DNA of 54,472 nt, from positions 1-54,472 of the forward strand of contig CALRHR010000004.1 of assembly GCA_943359485.1 (NCBI GenBank), read 5' to 3'. Made by a program: the position numbers and the translations under genes. The stretch is from Candidatus Nomurabacteria bacterium (GTDB lineage Bacteria > Patescibacteriota > Minisyncoccia > Phycocordibacterales > UBA9973). The notes under the pieces were generated by a model. It saw nothing but the letters and a program-made list of their open reading frames with translations, had not been told where the DNA came from and did no database searches. The stretch's first letter is position 1, and each line of letters starts with the position of its first letter. Of this stretch, positions 1 to 9,174 are shown one piece after another.

Positions 1-1
1 A

Positions 2-142
2 TATTTCCCAAAGGGAACAGATTTTACTACAATACATGATGACGAACTGGCGGAAGTCGAATACCGCCTTAACTCTCGGCCAAGAAAACGCCTTGGCTGG
101 TTGAGTCCATTACAAGCAGTGAGTGTTGCACTTGGGGGTTGA
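2..142 (+). CDS. IS30-family transposase, C-terminal fragment (cut by window start)
   Basis: An open frame runs in from the left edge and ends at TGA 140-142, giving 46 residues. It includes the stretches IHDDELAEVEYRLNSRPRK and RLGWLSPLQA. This matches the end of IS30 transposases, where the last catalytic Glu lies before a conserved LNxRPRKxLGWxxP motif. The family catalyses DDE-type transposition. The rest of the element lies outside the window. The next gene, folD, is convergent and ends 27 bp away, so the IS end sits against the folD 3' end. The family call rests on the motif alone. Confidence 0.8.
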   Translation, partial: YFPKGTDFTTIHDDELAEVEYRLNSRPRKRLGWLSPLQAVSVALGG

Positions 143-168
143 ACTCAGGGAATTCTGCCTTGACCAGG

Positions 169-1005
169 TCAAGGTAAGTGTGATCTTTTCGCTACAGTCA
201 AAACATTTTGAAGTAGCATCGCCACCGTCACTGGCCCAACGCCACCGGGTACGGGAGACACAAAGCCCGCTATATCTTTCACTGATTCTAGGTCAACATC
301 CCCCACTATGCCGGCATCCGATTCAGAAGTTCCCGCGTCTATCAGCACTGCCCCATCTTTTATTATTTCACCTGTAATATATTTTCCCTGTCCCATGCCA
401 GAAATTATAACATCAGCATTTTTTATAAGCTCGATTTTGTTTTTAGTTTTACTTGTAATTATTTCAGGATTTAACCCCCGAAATTTTAGTAATGCTGTTA
501 CCGGTTTCCCCACTAACATCCCCTGCCCCAAGACAACAATATTTTTATTCTTTAAATCCAAATTGACCGAATCAAGGAGCGCCATGCAGGCCAGCGCCGT
601 CGGAAAACCAATATTAATTTCACCATTATAAAATTTTTCGCTCGCCACCGTTCCCAGACAGTCCACATCCAGATCTGAATCAATAGCATCTAAAACAGCT
701 CGCCCGCCCAAATGCTCTGGCAATGGTAACTGAATTATTATCCCACACATATTTTTTATTTTATTTAAAACTTTTATTTCTTTGACCAATTCTTCAGTAG
801 TAATAGATGACGGAAAGTCCGCATGATGAAAATGTATCCCCACGCGTTCTGCCATCTGCGCCTTCATGCCCACATACTGCACACTGGCTGGATCCGTACC
901 CACCAAGACATCACAAAAGACTGGTTGAAAATTTAGTTTCATCACTTCCACTCTAAGTTCCTCTAATATCTCCTTTTGAATTTTTCTTCCATTAATTATG
1001 TTCAT
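169..1005 (-). CDS. folD: Bifunctional methylenetetrahydrofolate dehydrogenase/cyclohydrolase FolD
   Basis: The 278-residue protein has the normal FolD length. It interconverts 5,10-methylene-THF and 10-formyl-THF, the one-carbon donor used by PurH, which is also in this window. Visible signatures are the N-terminal catalytic region with VGTDPASVQYVGMKAQ (Tyr and Lys of the active site), IIIQLPLPEHL, the NADP-binding region VVLGQGMLVGKPV and the C-terminal PVPGGVGPVTVAMLLQN. The last residues (SHLP) run to a TGA close to the IS30 end and may have been altered by that insertion. A TAGGC-type repeat lies just upstream of the start. Confidence 0.95.
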   Translation of the reverse strand: MNIINGRKIQKEILEELRVEVMKLNFQPVFCDVLVGTDPASVQYVGMKAQMAERVGIHFHHADFPSSITTEELVKEIKVLNKIKNMCGIIIQLPLPEHLGGRAVLDAIDSDLDVDCLGTVASEKFYNGEINIGFPTALACMALLDSVNLDLKNKNIVVLGQGMLVGKPVTALLKFRGLNPEIITSKTKNKIELIKNADVIISGMGQGKYITGEIIKDGAVLIDAGTSESDAGIVGDVDLESVKDIAGFVSPVPGGVGPVTVAMLLQNVLTVAKRSHLP

Positions 1006-1007
1006 AA

Positions 1008-1088
1008 TTAGGTTCTAGGTTCTAGTGACTAGTTTCTAGGGATTTTAATTAATCTAGCCCCTAGCACCTAGCTACTAGCACCTAATTA
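1008..1088. repeat. TAGGCNN-type palindromic repeat between folD and rodA
   Basis: Degenerate copies of a CTAG-rich unit (TTCTAGGTTCTAGTGACTAG, then CCCTAGCACCTAGCTACTAG) form two complementary arms around a short AT spacer. It is the first of about a dozen loci of the same heptad-periodic family in the window. It fills the whole gap between the rodA stop and the folD start. Confidence 0.75.
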
Positions 1089-1090
1089 AC

Positions 1091-2239
1091 TCATGCTCCT
1101 AAAAATTCATTCCGCATATCATCTCGATGTGCACTCCTCGCATGCCTCCTCGAGCTCATTAAAATCCCCAAAGCAATAAATTCAGTCAGAAGATGTGAGC
1201 CACCGTAACTCATAAATGGTAATGGTATGCCGGTTATCGGCATCAGCCCCAGATTCATGCCGATATTTACGAGTATATGGCTCATGAAGAAAATAGCAAC
1301 CCCCATGCCAAAAAATATCTCAAAGTTATGTGCACCTAGGGTCGCCGAAGAGAGAATTCTCCAGATCACCGCCCCGTAAAGAAAAAGAACTAGAATTGAA
1401 CCAACAAAACCCCACTCTTCCGCAAAAGCAGCAAAGATAAAATCTGATTGGGGTTGTGGTAAAAATTTCAATCGCGATTGGGTGCCGAAACCCAGGCCCT
1501 TGCCGGTGATCTCGCCTGAACCCACCGCGACGGTAGATTGAAATGCATTATACCCACTACCCCTGATATCGGTGATTGGATTTATAAAATTAAGAATACG
1601 GGCTTTTTGGTAGGGCGCAAAAACGAAAAACCAAAGTGAAATAAAAATCAAAATCCCCGTGGTGAAAACTGCAAATAGATGCGTCTTAGAAATCCCAGAA
1701 ACAAGCACCATACCGAACCATATAAAGAATATAATCATCGCAGAACCAAAATCCGGCTGAAGTAAGACCAAGACCAGTGGTATAAATGCATAGAATAGTG
1801 AAATAAAGATATGTTTGACATCTCTGATTTCTACATGGCGACGAGAAAAATATTTAGCCAAAATTAAAATTAAGACAGGCTTCATGATGTCGACCGGCTG
1901 ATAAGAAAAAAAACCGAAATCAAACCAGCTCTTGGCTCCGTGAGACACATACCCTAAAACAAAAAGCAACAACAATACCAGGCAATTAATAAGATAAAGA
2001 AACACCAAGACATCAGTTCGTTTTAAAAAACGAAAATCTATAAAAGAAAAGACAAAAAAAATAACTGCACCAAATAATAGCCAAATGATCTGTTTACCAA
2101 AAAAATCTCCGGAATTCTCTACTGGCACAAAATTCTTCATGGTCACCAGACCGAAAAATATTATCGGCAACAAAAACAAAACAAGCACCCAATCTATCCC
2201 GCTGGAGATTTTTTTCGCAAAATTTTGTGATAATTCCAT
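1091..2239 (-). CDS. rodA: SEDS-family peptidoglycan glycosyltransferase, RodA type
   Basis: This 382-residue polytopic membrane protein has about ten hydrophobic segments. SEDS proteins polymerise lipid II glycan strands together with a class B PBP; RodA does so for sidewall growth. Diagnostic stretches are PYQKARILNFINP, GSGYNAFQSTVAVGSG, LPQPQSDFIFAAFAEEWG and PLPFMSYGGSHLL, which fit RodA better than FtsW. The ATG follows immediately after the TAA of the upstream gene, so the two are co-transcribed and probably translationally coupled. No PBP gene is in the window. Confidence 0.9.
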   Translation of the reverse strand: MELSQNFAKKISSGIDWVLVLFLLPIIFFGLVTMKNFVPVENSGDFFGKQIIWLLFGAVIFFVFSFIDFRFLKRTDVLVFLYLINCLVLLLLFVLGYVSHGAKSWFDFGFFSYQPVDIMKPVLILILAKYFSRRHVEIRDVKHIFISLFYAFIPLVLVLLQPDFGSAMIIFFIWFGMVLVSGISKTHLFAVFTTGILIFISLWFFVFAPYQKARILNFINPITDIRGSGYNAFQSTVAVGSGEITGKGLGFGTQSRLKFLPQPQSDFIFAAFAEEWGFVGSILVLFLYGAVIWRILSSATLGAHNFEIFFGMGVAIFFMSHILVNIGMNLGLMPITGIPLPFMSYGGSHLLTEFIALGILMSSRRHARSAHRDDMRNEFLGA

Positions 2240-3022
2240 TTACTTTAATTTAATTGAAAAAATGTTATATAAAGGGATGATTTCTTTGGTGAAAATTGGT
2301 GCCGAAAATGGCTCTGGCCAAGTAAACGAAACATCCTTCGCTCCTTCGGGAGATAGAGAATCCAGATAAGTACGGCTAGAAGAAACAGCATTATGGTTCT
2401 CATCATACAAAATCGCAATTACAATTAATTCAGGAATAGTAAAAAAGGAATTGTTTTTGATCGTAGCGGAGAGTGTTGGGCTCGTCATCTCGTCAAGGAG
2501 AAGAATATCCGAGACAAATACCTGAAGTTGATTCTTTTTTTCTTGTGAAATCGTTACCCACTTCGGAGTCTGAGTAAATTCAAATGTAGTATAAACAGGA
2601 ATAGAGTAACCCAGATCCAAAGCCGGTTCAAAAATTGCAAATTTCCCCGCTGGAGGAATAAAAGTACTACCTTCGCGTTTGCCTATGTAAATATTGTCTT
2701 TATCCGCAAAATGAAACCTGTAGTTTATTTTATTGACTGCAACATTTTTATTGTGATTCTCTAGATAAGCGACAGCATTGTACCGCCCAGGCAGCACTTG
2801 AAAAGATCTAGCCCAGAGCACTGAGACCTCATCTACTTGTGCAATACAAGCTTGAGCACAAGACCCACCGCAGTCCACGCCACTTTCATTGCCATTCTGT
2901 TTCCTGTCCGTACAAGTCGGCGCCCTATTCAAGCTCGGACGAATAATCAAAAACCCGAAAACTAAAACAAACGCAATGAGAACAAAAACATAAACCATCT
3001 GCCTTTTTAAAGCCCAAGTCAT
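2240..3022 (-). CDS. Membrane-anchored protein with a Cys-rich CTDRKQNGxESGVDCGG motif
   Basis: I chose the ATG at 3022 (260 aa) over a longer frame because the longer version would start inside the rRNA terminator and because a TATAAT lies 7 nt before this ATG. One N-terminal helix (MVYVFVLIAFVLVFGFLII) is followed by a Cys-rich segment, RAPTCTDRKQ ... SGVDCGGSC, and an extracytoplasmic region that looks like a beta-sandwich. The function is unknown. Its stop abuts the rodA start, suggesting an envelope-related role (inference). Confidence 0.7.
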   Translation of the reverse strand: MTWALKRQMVYVFVLIAFVLVFGFLIIRPSLNRAPTCTDRKQNGNESGVDCGGSCAQACIAQVDEVSVLWARSFQVLPGRYNAVAYLENHNKNVAVNKINYRFHFADKDNIYIGKREGSTFIPPAGKFAIFEPALDLGYSIPVYTTFEFTQTPKWVTISQEKKNQLQVFVSDILLLDEMTSPTLSATIKNNSFFTIPELIVIAILYDENHNAVSSSRTYLDSLSPEGAKDVSFTWPEPFSAPIFTKEIIPLYNIFSIKLK

Positions 3023-3041
3023 GAAAAATATTATAGCACAA

Positions 3042-3073
3042 AAATAAAAAACCCGTTCGTTAAACGAGAGCAA
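3042..3073 (-). terminator. Intrinsic terminator downstream of the 5S region
   Basis: On the minus strand CUCGUU can pair with AACGGG across a 5-nt loop, followed directly by UUUUUU. The site lies just past the last 5S-like helix and ends the rRNA transcript before the next gene starts. Confidence 0.6.
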
Positions 3074-3172
3074 ATTTCCTATTGAATACATTGTTCTGGC
3101 GCCTAGCTACTTTGTCACAGTCAAAGTCTACTGACTTTGCTCGCGACCCCGCCTCAGCACCAACGCGCTTCC

Positions 3173-3412
<240 letters not shown>

Positions 3413-3840
3413 TTGAGCACTGAAAGTGCGAAAGGTGTACAGCTCCTGTAAGGAGGAGATGTGCCCAAACAAAGCACCAGAACATTGTACTCGAAAATAC
3501 GAAGCAAATTAATATTTTATTAGTCGCGTAGGACCCACCCGTACTCGGGAAGGGTAAAGCGCGAATAAAATTTTAATTTGCGTAGTTTTTATTTCATGTG
3601 GTTCCCAAATTTCTTAACAGGAATCGAAACATTAGTACTTCTCAGCTGAACGCATTACTGCGCTTACACTTAAAGCCTATCAACCTGATCATCTCTCAGG
3701 GTTCTTAACGATTCCTAATCTTGAAGCTGGCTTCCCTCTTAGATGCTTTCAGAGGTTATCCATTCCCGACATAGCTACCGAGCAGTGCCCTTGGCAGGAC
3801 AGCTCGTACACCAGAGGTCAGTTCACTCCGGTCCTCTCGT

Positions 3841-4684
3841 CGCGTGATTAAACACAATTTTAAAACGTGTGTAAAATCCTCCCCTATTTCTAGGAGTGCA
3901 GACTATATCTTCACCTTTCTCGATATGAGTTAAGGTGTTGGCGTATTACAAGCATAAGCCTGTTTCTCAAAAAAACTTTTGAAAGAAACTTTCCAGCATT
4001 ATGCAAGTCCGTCTTGATTTAAAAAATCAAGAACAAGTCGTTACGGGGTCAAACCTAAAATTTTACGCAATTCACTTTTTGTTTTCTTCTTTTTAGTAAC
4101 ATAGTTTTCACTTTGAATTACTAGCATGATATCAACAAGTTTAGATAATTGCTTTTTTGTTAGCTTTTTAAACTTAGTACTAGATAATGCTTCGCACGCT
4201 TTTAAAAGCGCGTGAGCTTGAAGTTTTTTGAATCGAATATATGGTAATAAATTTTTAAGAATTTCTCTTATTTGTTCATATCCATTTATCCGCAGTTCGG
4301 TCATTCCGTCATTTCTGTTGGAAATATAGCCGATACCCAAAACTTCTTGTATCCAGTATAAAGTCTTTTTGTGCCGTGTATCCTGATAAAAACAAATTGT
4401 AGCCATTAAACGAATTGCTCGTTTGCTATCGCTTCGGCGTTTCAGCTGAAGCATTAGGCTACCATCGCCATCAAGAAAACCGGCAATATATGCTAACTCA
4501 ATTTTTTTAGATCGACTTCCCACGGTATTATCTTATCATATTTCTGGTCCTCAAGCGAATCATAATATCAAGGATCGAATGATAGTATAATTCTAAAACT
4601 AGAAACATTAATGAAGACTTCACCGTTATTAGCCACTTTTTCATCACAAATTTCTTCGTGAAGTAGCAAAGCCCTAAAGGGCCT
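3841..4684 (-). other. Group I intron in the 23S sarcin-ricin loop, with LAGLIDADG gene
   Basis: The exons join as CTCCTAGT|ACGAGAGG, restoring the sarcin-ricin loop (about E. coli position 2656). The intron follows a U and ends in G, as group I introns do. Near its 3' end the minus strand has GAAGATATAGTCTG, the typical P7/P3 core signature. It is 844 nt long and carries an open frame at 4041-4523. Splicing is required to rebuild the elongation-factor binding site of the ribosome. Confidence 0.85.
4041..4523 (-). CDS. LAGLIDADG homing endonuclease, intron-encoded
   Basis: The 160-residue protein carries one LAGLIDADG-type motif, ELAYIAGFLDGDGSLML, near the N-terminus, so it would act as a homodimer. 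Such enzymes cut the intronless 23S allele at the insertion site and promote intron homing; some also act as maturases. The frame is wholly inside the group I intron. The basic C-terminus (TKKKKTKSELRKILGL) fits DNA or RNA binding. A single-motif enzyme of 160 residues is normal for rRNA-intron endonucleases. Confidence 0.9.
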   Translation of the reverse strand: MGSRSKKIELAYIAGFLDGDGSLMLQLKRRSDSKRAIRLMATICFYQDTRHKKTLYWIQEVLGIGYISNRNDGMTELRINGYEQIREILKNLLPYIRFKKLQAHALLKACEALSSTKFKKLTKKQLSKLVDIMLVIQSENYVTKKKKTKSELRKILGLTP

Positions 4685-4751
4685 ACTAGGAGCAAATCTT
4701 CTCAAGAATCAACGAGTGCAGTAGATAGGAGACCAACCTGTCTCACGCATC

Positions 4752-4866
4752 TACATGCTAGGCTTTAGGCACTAGGCCTTAGGCTTTAGCAATTTCCATT
4801 ATTACTAATGGGATTGGACTGTGACTTTAACTAGGCTCTAGGCTTTTAGGCCATAGGCATTAGTTA
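4752..4866. repeat. TAGGCNN heptad repeat inside the L2593 intron (3' side)
   Basis: Successive heptads TAGGCTT, TAGGCAC, TAGGCCT and TAGGCTT are followed after a spacer by TAGGCTC, TAGGCTT, TAGGCCA and TAGGCAT. All lie within the intron near its 3' splice site. They face complementary GCCTA arms at 5142-5216 across the intron. Confidence 0.8.
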
Positions 4867-5141
4867 TCTAACATTCAGTCTCTACGGGTGAGTTTTGAAA
4901 AAACTCATGGTGAGTATTTTCGAACCACTCTTCCCTCGGCGTTGTCCTCGCGTGAGCTTTAGCTTTTACGCGATAGGATTTCTCCGATATAAGTTAGCTT
5001 CTCTTTATATATTTCTATACAAAGCCGCCGTGATCCCGTGATCGCAATACGATTTTACGGGATGGTTAATTTCGATTAAAACAGTAGTTCACTTTCGTTC
5101 ACTATTCCTCTGAGGGTTCAAACTGTCTCGAAGACAAGGCT

Positions 5142-5216
5142 TTAGCTGTTAGGCTTTAGGCTCTAGCAGAATTAAATGCTAATGCCTAGCGCCTAAGAAC
5201 CTAGTGCCTATCTCTT
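5142..5216. repeat. TAGGCNN heptad repeat inside the L2593 intron (5' side)
   Basis: Left-arm heptads (TAGCTGTTAGGCTTTAGGC) are followed by complementary units (TGCCTAGCGCCTAAGAACC) within 5 nt of the 5' splice site. The repeat lies inside excised RNA, so it should not affect the mature rRNA. Confidence 0.75.
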
Positions 5217-5883
5217 CAAAACGGTCTGAACCCAGCTCGCGTACCTTTTTAATTGGCGAACAGCCAAACGCTTGGCAGCTTCTCCACCGCCGCGCTAAGG
5301 TGAGCCGACATCGAGGTGCCGAACTCCGCCGTCGATATGAACTCTTGGGCGGAACTAGCCTGTTATCCCTAGAGTAGCTTTTATCCGTTAATCTCCCCCC
5401 GCATCTAATGCGAAAGGTCGGTTCACTATGTTCTGCTTTCGCACCTGCTTGGGATGTACCCCTTACAGTCAAGCACTCTTGTGCCATTACACTATCGGCA
5501 CGGTTTCCATTCGCGCCTAGAGTACCTTTAAACCCCTCCTTTACTTTTTAGGAGGGTACAGCCCCAGTAAAACTATCCACCATATACTGTCTCAATGCGT
5601 TTTTGCCACATTGGTTAGAACATGCCTTCGAAAAGAATGGTATTTCACTGACGAGTAGAATTCAACCGAAATCAAATCCATCAGACCTCTCCCATCTATG
5701 CTACGCAGTTAAAAAACATGCTCAATATAAAGTTATAGTAAAGCTTCTAGGGTCTTTTCGTCTAACTGCACTTAACCGGCATCTTCACCGGTATTGTATT
5801 TTCACCGAGCTGGTCCCCGAGACAGTTTTCCAGTCATTACACCATTCGTGCGCGTCGGAACTTACCCGACAAGGTATTTCGCT

Positions 5884-6097
5884 CTTCTATACCTAAGAAG
5901 GACTCTATCTTCATCCTGAGATTTTTTGCAAAATTTTAGGACGCTTGACGCTGGTCTCTCGTTAGCCAAGTTTTGACTGTCTGTACATTACTGCACAGCA
6001 GGTAGCATTCGAATCGTCTAATAATTTTTTAATTTAATTGTTTACCTTTTTCTTAACGGTCCCAGTCATTCCACGCGCAACTTGCGTTATGCGCAGA
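5884..6097 (-). other. Small group I intron in 23S at about position 1931
   Basis: The exons join as GGTCCTAAGGT|AGCGAAATACC, the L1931 site recognised by I-CeuI-type enzymes in other genomes. The 5' exon ends in U and the intron in G. The minus strand carries GATGAAGATAGAGTCC at 5898-5916, a P7 signature like that of the larger intron. At 214 nt and without an open frame it is close to the minimum for a group I ribozyme. Confidence 0.8.
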
Positions 6098-6132
<35 letters not shown>

Positions 6133-6287
6133 CAGGGCTTATATAGCTCACCATCTCATCTTGCGACAAAACAACGGCCATATTTGACCTTCTGGCATTG
6201 GTCAGGTGTCACCCCCTATACATCCTCTTGCGAGTTCGCAGGGAGCTGTGTTTTTGGTAAACAGTTGCCAGAAAAACTTTCGCTGCG

Positions 6288-6423
6288 CCCCGTGCATCAC
6301 GCTACGCGCGATGCAGGCAGTAGGCCTTAGGCGCTAGGCATTAGCAAAAATGCAATTCGCATTCGCTAGAGCCTAAAGCCTAGTTTCCTAGAGCCTGCAT
6401 CACATGCAATGTGATGCACGGGG
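6288..6423. repeat. Hairpin insert A in 23S with TAGGCNN repeats
   Basis: The outer arms CCCCGTGCATCAC and GTGATGCACGGGG close a stem inside domain IV/H63-like sequence of the 23S. Inside are a GCATCACAT/ATGTGATGC palindrome, heptad TAGGC units and complementary GCCTA units. Bases 6332-6417 are identical to 7968-8053. The site is a variable helix where intervening sequences are tolerated. The insert may be removed by RNase III-type cleavage or kept as an expansion helix. Confidence 0.85.
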
Positions 6424-7676
6424 AAGCCTTATCCCGAAGTTACGGCTGCTTTTTTGCCGAGTTCCTTGGGGACCACTCACTCGTTCGTCTTGGTCTAATC
6501 GACCTGATCACCTGTGTCGGTTTGCGGTACGGATTCTATATTCATAAGTTTAGAGAATTTTCTTGGAAGCGCGCTTTGTATCATTGCCCTAGGCCGTAGC
6601 CTAAAACTTTTCATTTACCTTGGATTCACTATTAAAAGTAGCGTGCGGATTTTCCTACACATCATCCTAAATAAACAAACTTCAAATCCAATAATGAGCG
6701 ATACATACTGCACTCCGTCCTCCCATCACAAAATACAAAAGTACTGGAATATTAACCAGATGTCCATCGAGTACGGCTTTCGCCATTCCCTTAGGCCCGA
6801 CTAACCCTTGGCTGATTGACATTACCAAGGAAACCTTGATCTTTCGACGTGACGCGTTCTCAGCGTCATTGCGGTTACTTGTGCCAACATTCTTGCTTCC
6901 AAACGCTCCAGAGTCTCTCACGAGTACTCCTTCACTGCAGATTGGAACACTCTCCTACCACGCGATTTTCTCGAAAGAAAATCGCATCCTCAAATTCGGT
7001 AATATACTTAGCCCCAATTATTTTCGACGCAAAATCTCTAGATGAGTGAGCTGTTACGCTATCTTTAAAGGATGGCTGCTTCTAAGCCAACCTCCTCATT
7101 GTTTGAGAAATCTCACCTTCTTGTCTTACACTTAGTATATATTTAGGGACCTTATTTTGAGATCCGGGCTGTTTCCCTTTTCACCAATGGAGCTTCGCCC
7201 CCACGGTGTAACTGCCAAGTTATGGCCTCTCGTATTCGGAGTTTGATAAGTTTCGCGAGATTGCTCCCTGTCGAAACTTTCCAGTGCTCTACCCCGAGAG
7301 GTAACACTTGACGCTAGCCCTAAAGCTATTTCGGAGAGAACCAGCTATTACCAGGTTCGATTAGCTTTTCACTCCTTACCACAAGTCATCCGAAGACGTT
7401 GTACGATCTACCGGTTCGGTCCTCCATAGGTCTTTCGACCTACTTCAACCTGCTCATGGCAAGCTCACCTGGCTTCGGGTCTTATGCATGTTACCAATTA
7501 CGCGCTATTAACACTCGGTTTCCCTATGGCTGCGTGGTTTTAGCCCACTTAGCCAGCAACATGAATAAACTCGTTGGCTCATTCTTCAATAGGCACGCTG
7601 TCGCAGATATAAATACCTGCTCCAACTCCTTGTAGACATACGGTTTCAGGTCTATTTCACCGCCCTAATCGGGCTG

Positions 7677-7713
<37 letters not shown>

Positions 7714-7920
7714 ATCTTTAAGAGTATTTAGCCTTAGCGGTTAGTTCCGCTAGATTCCCCCCGGCCATTTGTGTCCTGGGGTACTCAAGAATAACAATAA
7801 AAGAGATAAAATATTTTCGCTCACAGGACTATCACCCTCTATGGTGTCGCTTTCCAGCAACTTAAGCTAATATTTTATTTTTTGACTCTTCTCTAATTAA
7901 ATAAAAATTGTCATCTTACA

Positions 7921-8061
7921 ACCCCGAAGCATCACGCTGCGCGCGATGCCAGGCATTAGGCCTTAGACGCTAGGCATTAGCAAAAATGCAATTCGCATTC
8001 GCTAGAGCCTAAAGCCTAGTTTCCTAGAGCCTGCATCACATGCAATGTGATGCTTCGGTTT
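7921..8061. repeat. Hairpin insert B in 23S with TAGGCNN repeats
   Basis: The second copy lies in domain I of the 23S, near the E. coli 270-290 helices. Outer arms AACCCCGAAGCATCAC and GTGATGCTTCGGTTT differ from copy A only in the closing pairs. The inner 86 bases (7968-8053) are identical to copy A. Identity within one rRNA molecule points to a recent transposition or to gene conversion. Confidence 0.85.
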
Positions 8062-8589
8062 GGGCTTCTTCCTTTTCGCTCGCCGCTACTTGGGAAATAC
8101 ATATTTGTTTCTACTCCTCCTGGTACTGAGATGTTTCACTTCCCAGGGTATGCTCTTTTATCATAAAGATAAAAATTATCTTGGTTTACAAGATAGGGTT
8201 TCCCCATTCGGAAATCTCCGGATCAAAGGTTGCTTTGCACCTCCCCGAAGCTTATCGCAGCAACGCCACGTCCTTCATCGCCTCTTAAAGTCAAGGCATC
8301 CACCGTACGCCCTTAAATTTCCTGTTAAGAAATTTGAAAACCACAAATCCTGACATTACATCAGGACAAAACAAAGCCGAAATTAACTTTCGTAAAATAT
8401 CTTTCACGACCGCTCGCTACTTGAATATTTTTTTCGACTTTTTCTTATCTCCTAAAAAGACCCCAACAGACAAATTGCCTGTTAGAAAATAGGGATAAGA
8501 ATTAAGTTTTCAAAGTGTCATTCGGTCTGATTTATTTCACCCCTCGCTTTTGCTCGGGATCCTCGATTTTAATGAATCAAAATCGGGAC

Positions 8590-8640
8590 AAAAAAACCGC
8601 CTTTTAGGCGGCTCTCCCAGACAAAAGAAAAGTCTGTTAG
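8590..8640 (-). terminator. Terminator-like hairpin in the rRNA leader
   Basis: The minus strand has CCGCCTAAAAGGCGG followed by TTTTTTT, with a second hairpin (CAGACTTTTCTTTTGTCTG) just before it. It sits between the promoter at 8688-8716 and the 23S 5' end, so it would stop transcription early unless antitermination occurs. Attenuation of the rRNA unit is inferred. Confidence 0.55.
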
Positions 8641-8687
8641 GGCCGGCCTTTTAAACTGTTTCTTATGATATTCATACTGATAAATAG

Positions 8688-8716
8688 ATACTATCCTAAA
8701 GCAAAAAAGATGTCAA
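8688..8716 (-). promoter_or_regulatory. Sigma-70-type promoter of the 23S-5S unit
   Basis: The minus strand has TTGACA (8711-8716), a 17-nt spacer and TAGTAT (8688-8693), close to the full consensus. It lies about 350 nt before the 23S 5' end with no 16S between, so the 23S and 5S are transcribed apart from the 16S. The -35 box is embedded in the stem of the adjacent terminator hairpin. Confidence 0.8.
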
Positions 8717-8745
8717 CCAGTATAATCTGGGGACATCTTTTTTGT
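8702..8745. terminator. Bidirectional terminator hairpin before the rRNA promoter
   Basis: AAAAAAGATGTC and GACATCTTTTTT form a symmetric stem with an inner CCAG/CTGG pairing. A and T tracts on both sides let it work in either direction. It ends the upstream minus-strand genes and insulates the rRNA promoter. Confidence 0.8.
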
Positions 8746-8779
8746 ATTTCGTCTTGTTTAAAAAATTAAATTTCAACCA

Positions 8780-8884
8780 TTATTTTTCATGCCTGCTTTT
8801 CTTTGCAAGCATTACTAAAAGTATAATTGCTATAGCCAATAGGGCACCGAGTATATACATATTTATCATAAAGTTTATATCCAT
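8780..8884 (-). CDS. Small single-pass membrane protein (34 aa)
   Basis: This short frame reads MDINFMINMYILGALLAIA then IILLVMLAKKSRHEK. It consists of one transmembrane helix and a short basic tail. It begins 10 nt after the stop of the 63-residue membrane protein and ends before the bidirectional terminator, so the two may form a small operon. No family is recognised and there is no clear ribosome binding site. Confidence 0.45.
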   Translation of the reverse strand: MDINFMINMYILGALLAIAIILLVMLAKKSRHEK

Positions 8885-8894
8885 AAATTAATTA

Positions 8895-9086
8895 TTAATA
8901 TTTTTGATTAATAACATAAATCGACCAAAAGACAATTGACAAAATAAGCCCTGCAAGTACAGCAAAATAATTTACTGTATCCCCCATCAAACTTGTAAGA
9001 AAAACTGAGGCGAAGAAGATCTGTCCAAGATCTTTACTTATTTCCCCTAAAGCTTTTGGATTTATAAAAATATTCTTCGTATCCAT
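8895..9086 (-). CDS. Small membrane protein, two transmembrane helices (63 aa)
   Basis: I take the ATG at 9086; a longer frame would run back through a terminator into the MscS-like gene. The protein begins MDTKNIFINPKALGEISKDL, then has helices at about 21-35 and 40-58 (YFAVLAGLILSIVFWSIYV). A TATAAT lies 6 nt before the ATG on the minus strand, implying a leaderless mRNA. The layout resembles small conserved membrane proteins of the DUF6722 kind, but this is uncertain. Confidence 0.7.
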   Translation of the reverse strand: MDTKNIFINPKALGEISKDLGQIFFASVFLTSLMGDTVNYFAVLAGLILSIVFWSIYVINQKY

Positions 9087-9117
9087 ATTTGTATAATAGC
9101 ATAAAACAGCCACAACA

Positions 9118-9147
9118 CAAAAAAGATGCCATCTGGCATCTTTTTTG
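9118..9147. terminator. Bidirectional terminator after the MscS-like gene
   Basis: AAAAAAGATGCC and GGCATCTTTTTT flank a 4-nt loop. It ends the MscS-like transcript, and reads symmetrically on both strands. Confidence 0.85.
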
Positions 9148-9174
9148 GCTAAACCTGTATTTAAAAAGTTTAAT

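Larger units (their letters stand above)
4748..5220 (-). other. Group I intron in 23S at about position 2593, carrying heptad repeats
   Basis: The exons join as GGGTTCAGACCGT|CGTGAGACAG, a known LSU group I site (L2593) next to the peptidyl-transferase loop. The 5' exon ends in U and the intron in G. The minus strand has the core-like stretch AGAGACTGAATG at about 4870-4885. There is no open frame. TAGGCNN-type repeat arms at 4752-4866 and 5142-5216 bracket the intron core and account for much of its length. The group I call rests on site, end bases and the P7-like motif, since I cannot fold it. Confidence 0.7.

Noticed and set aside
4752-5216. Repeated TAGGC heptads considered as a CRISPR array
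   Set aside because: The units are 7 bp with no unique 25-40 bp spacers, and arms are inverted rather than direct repeats.
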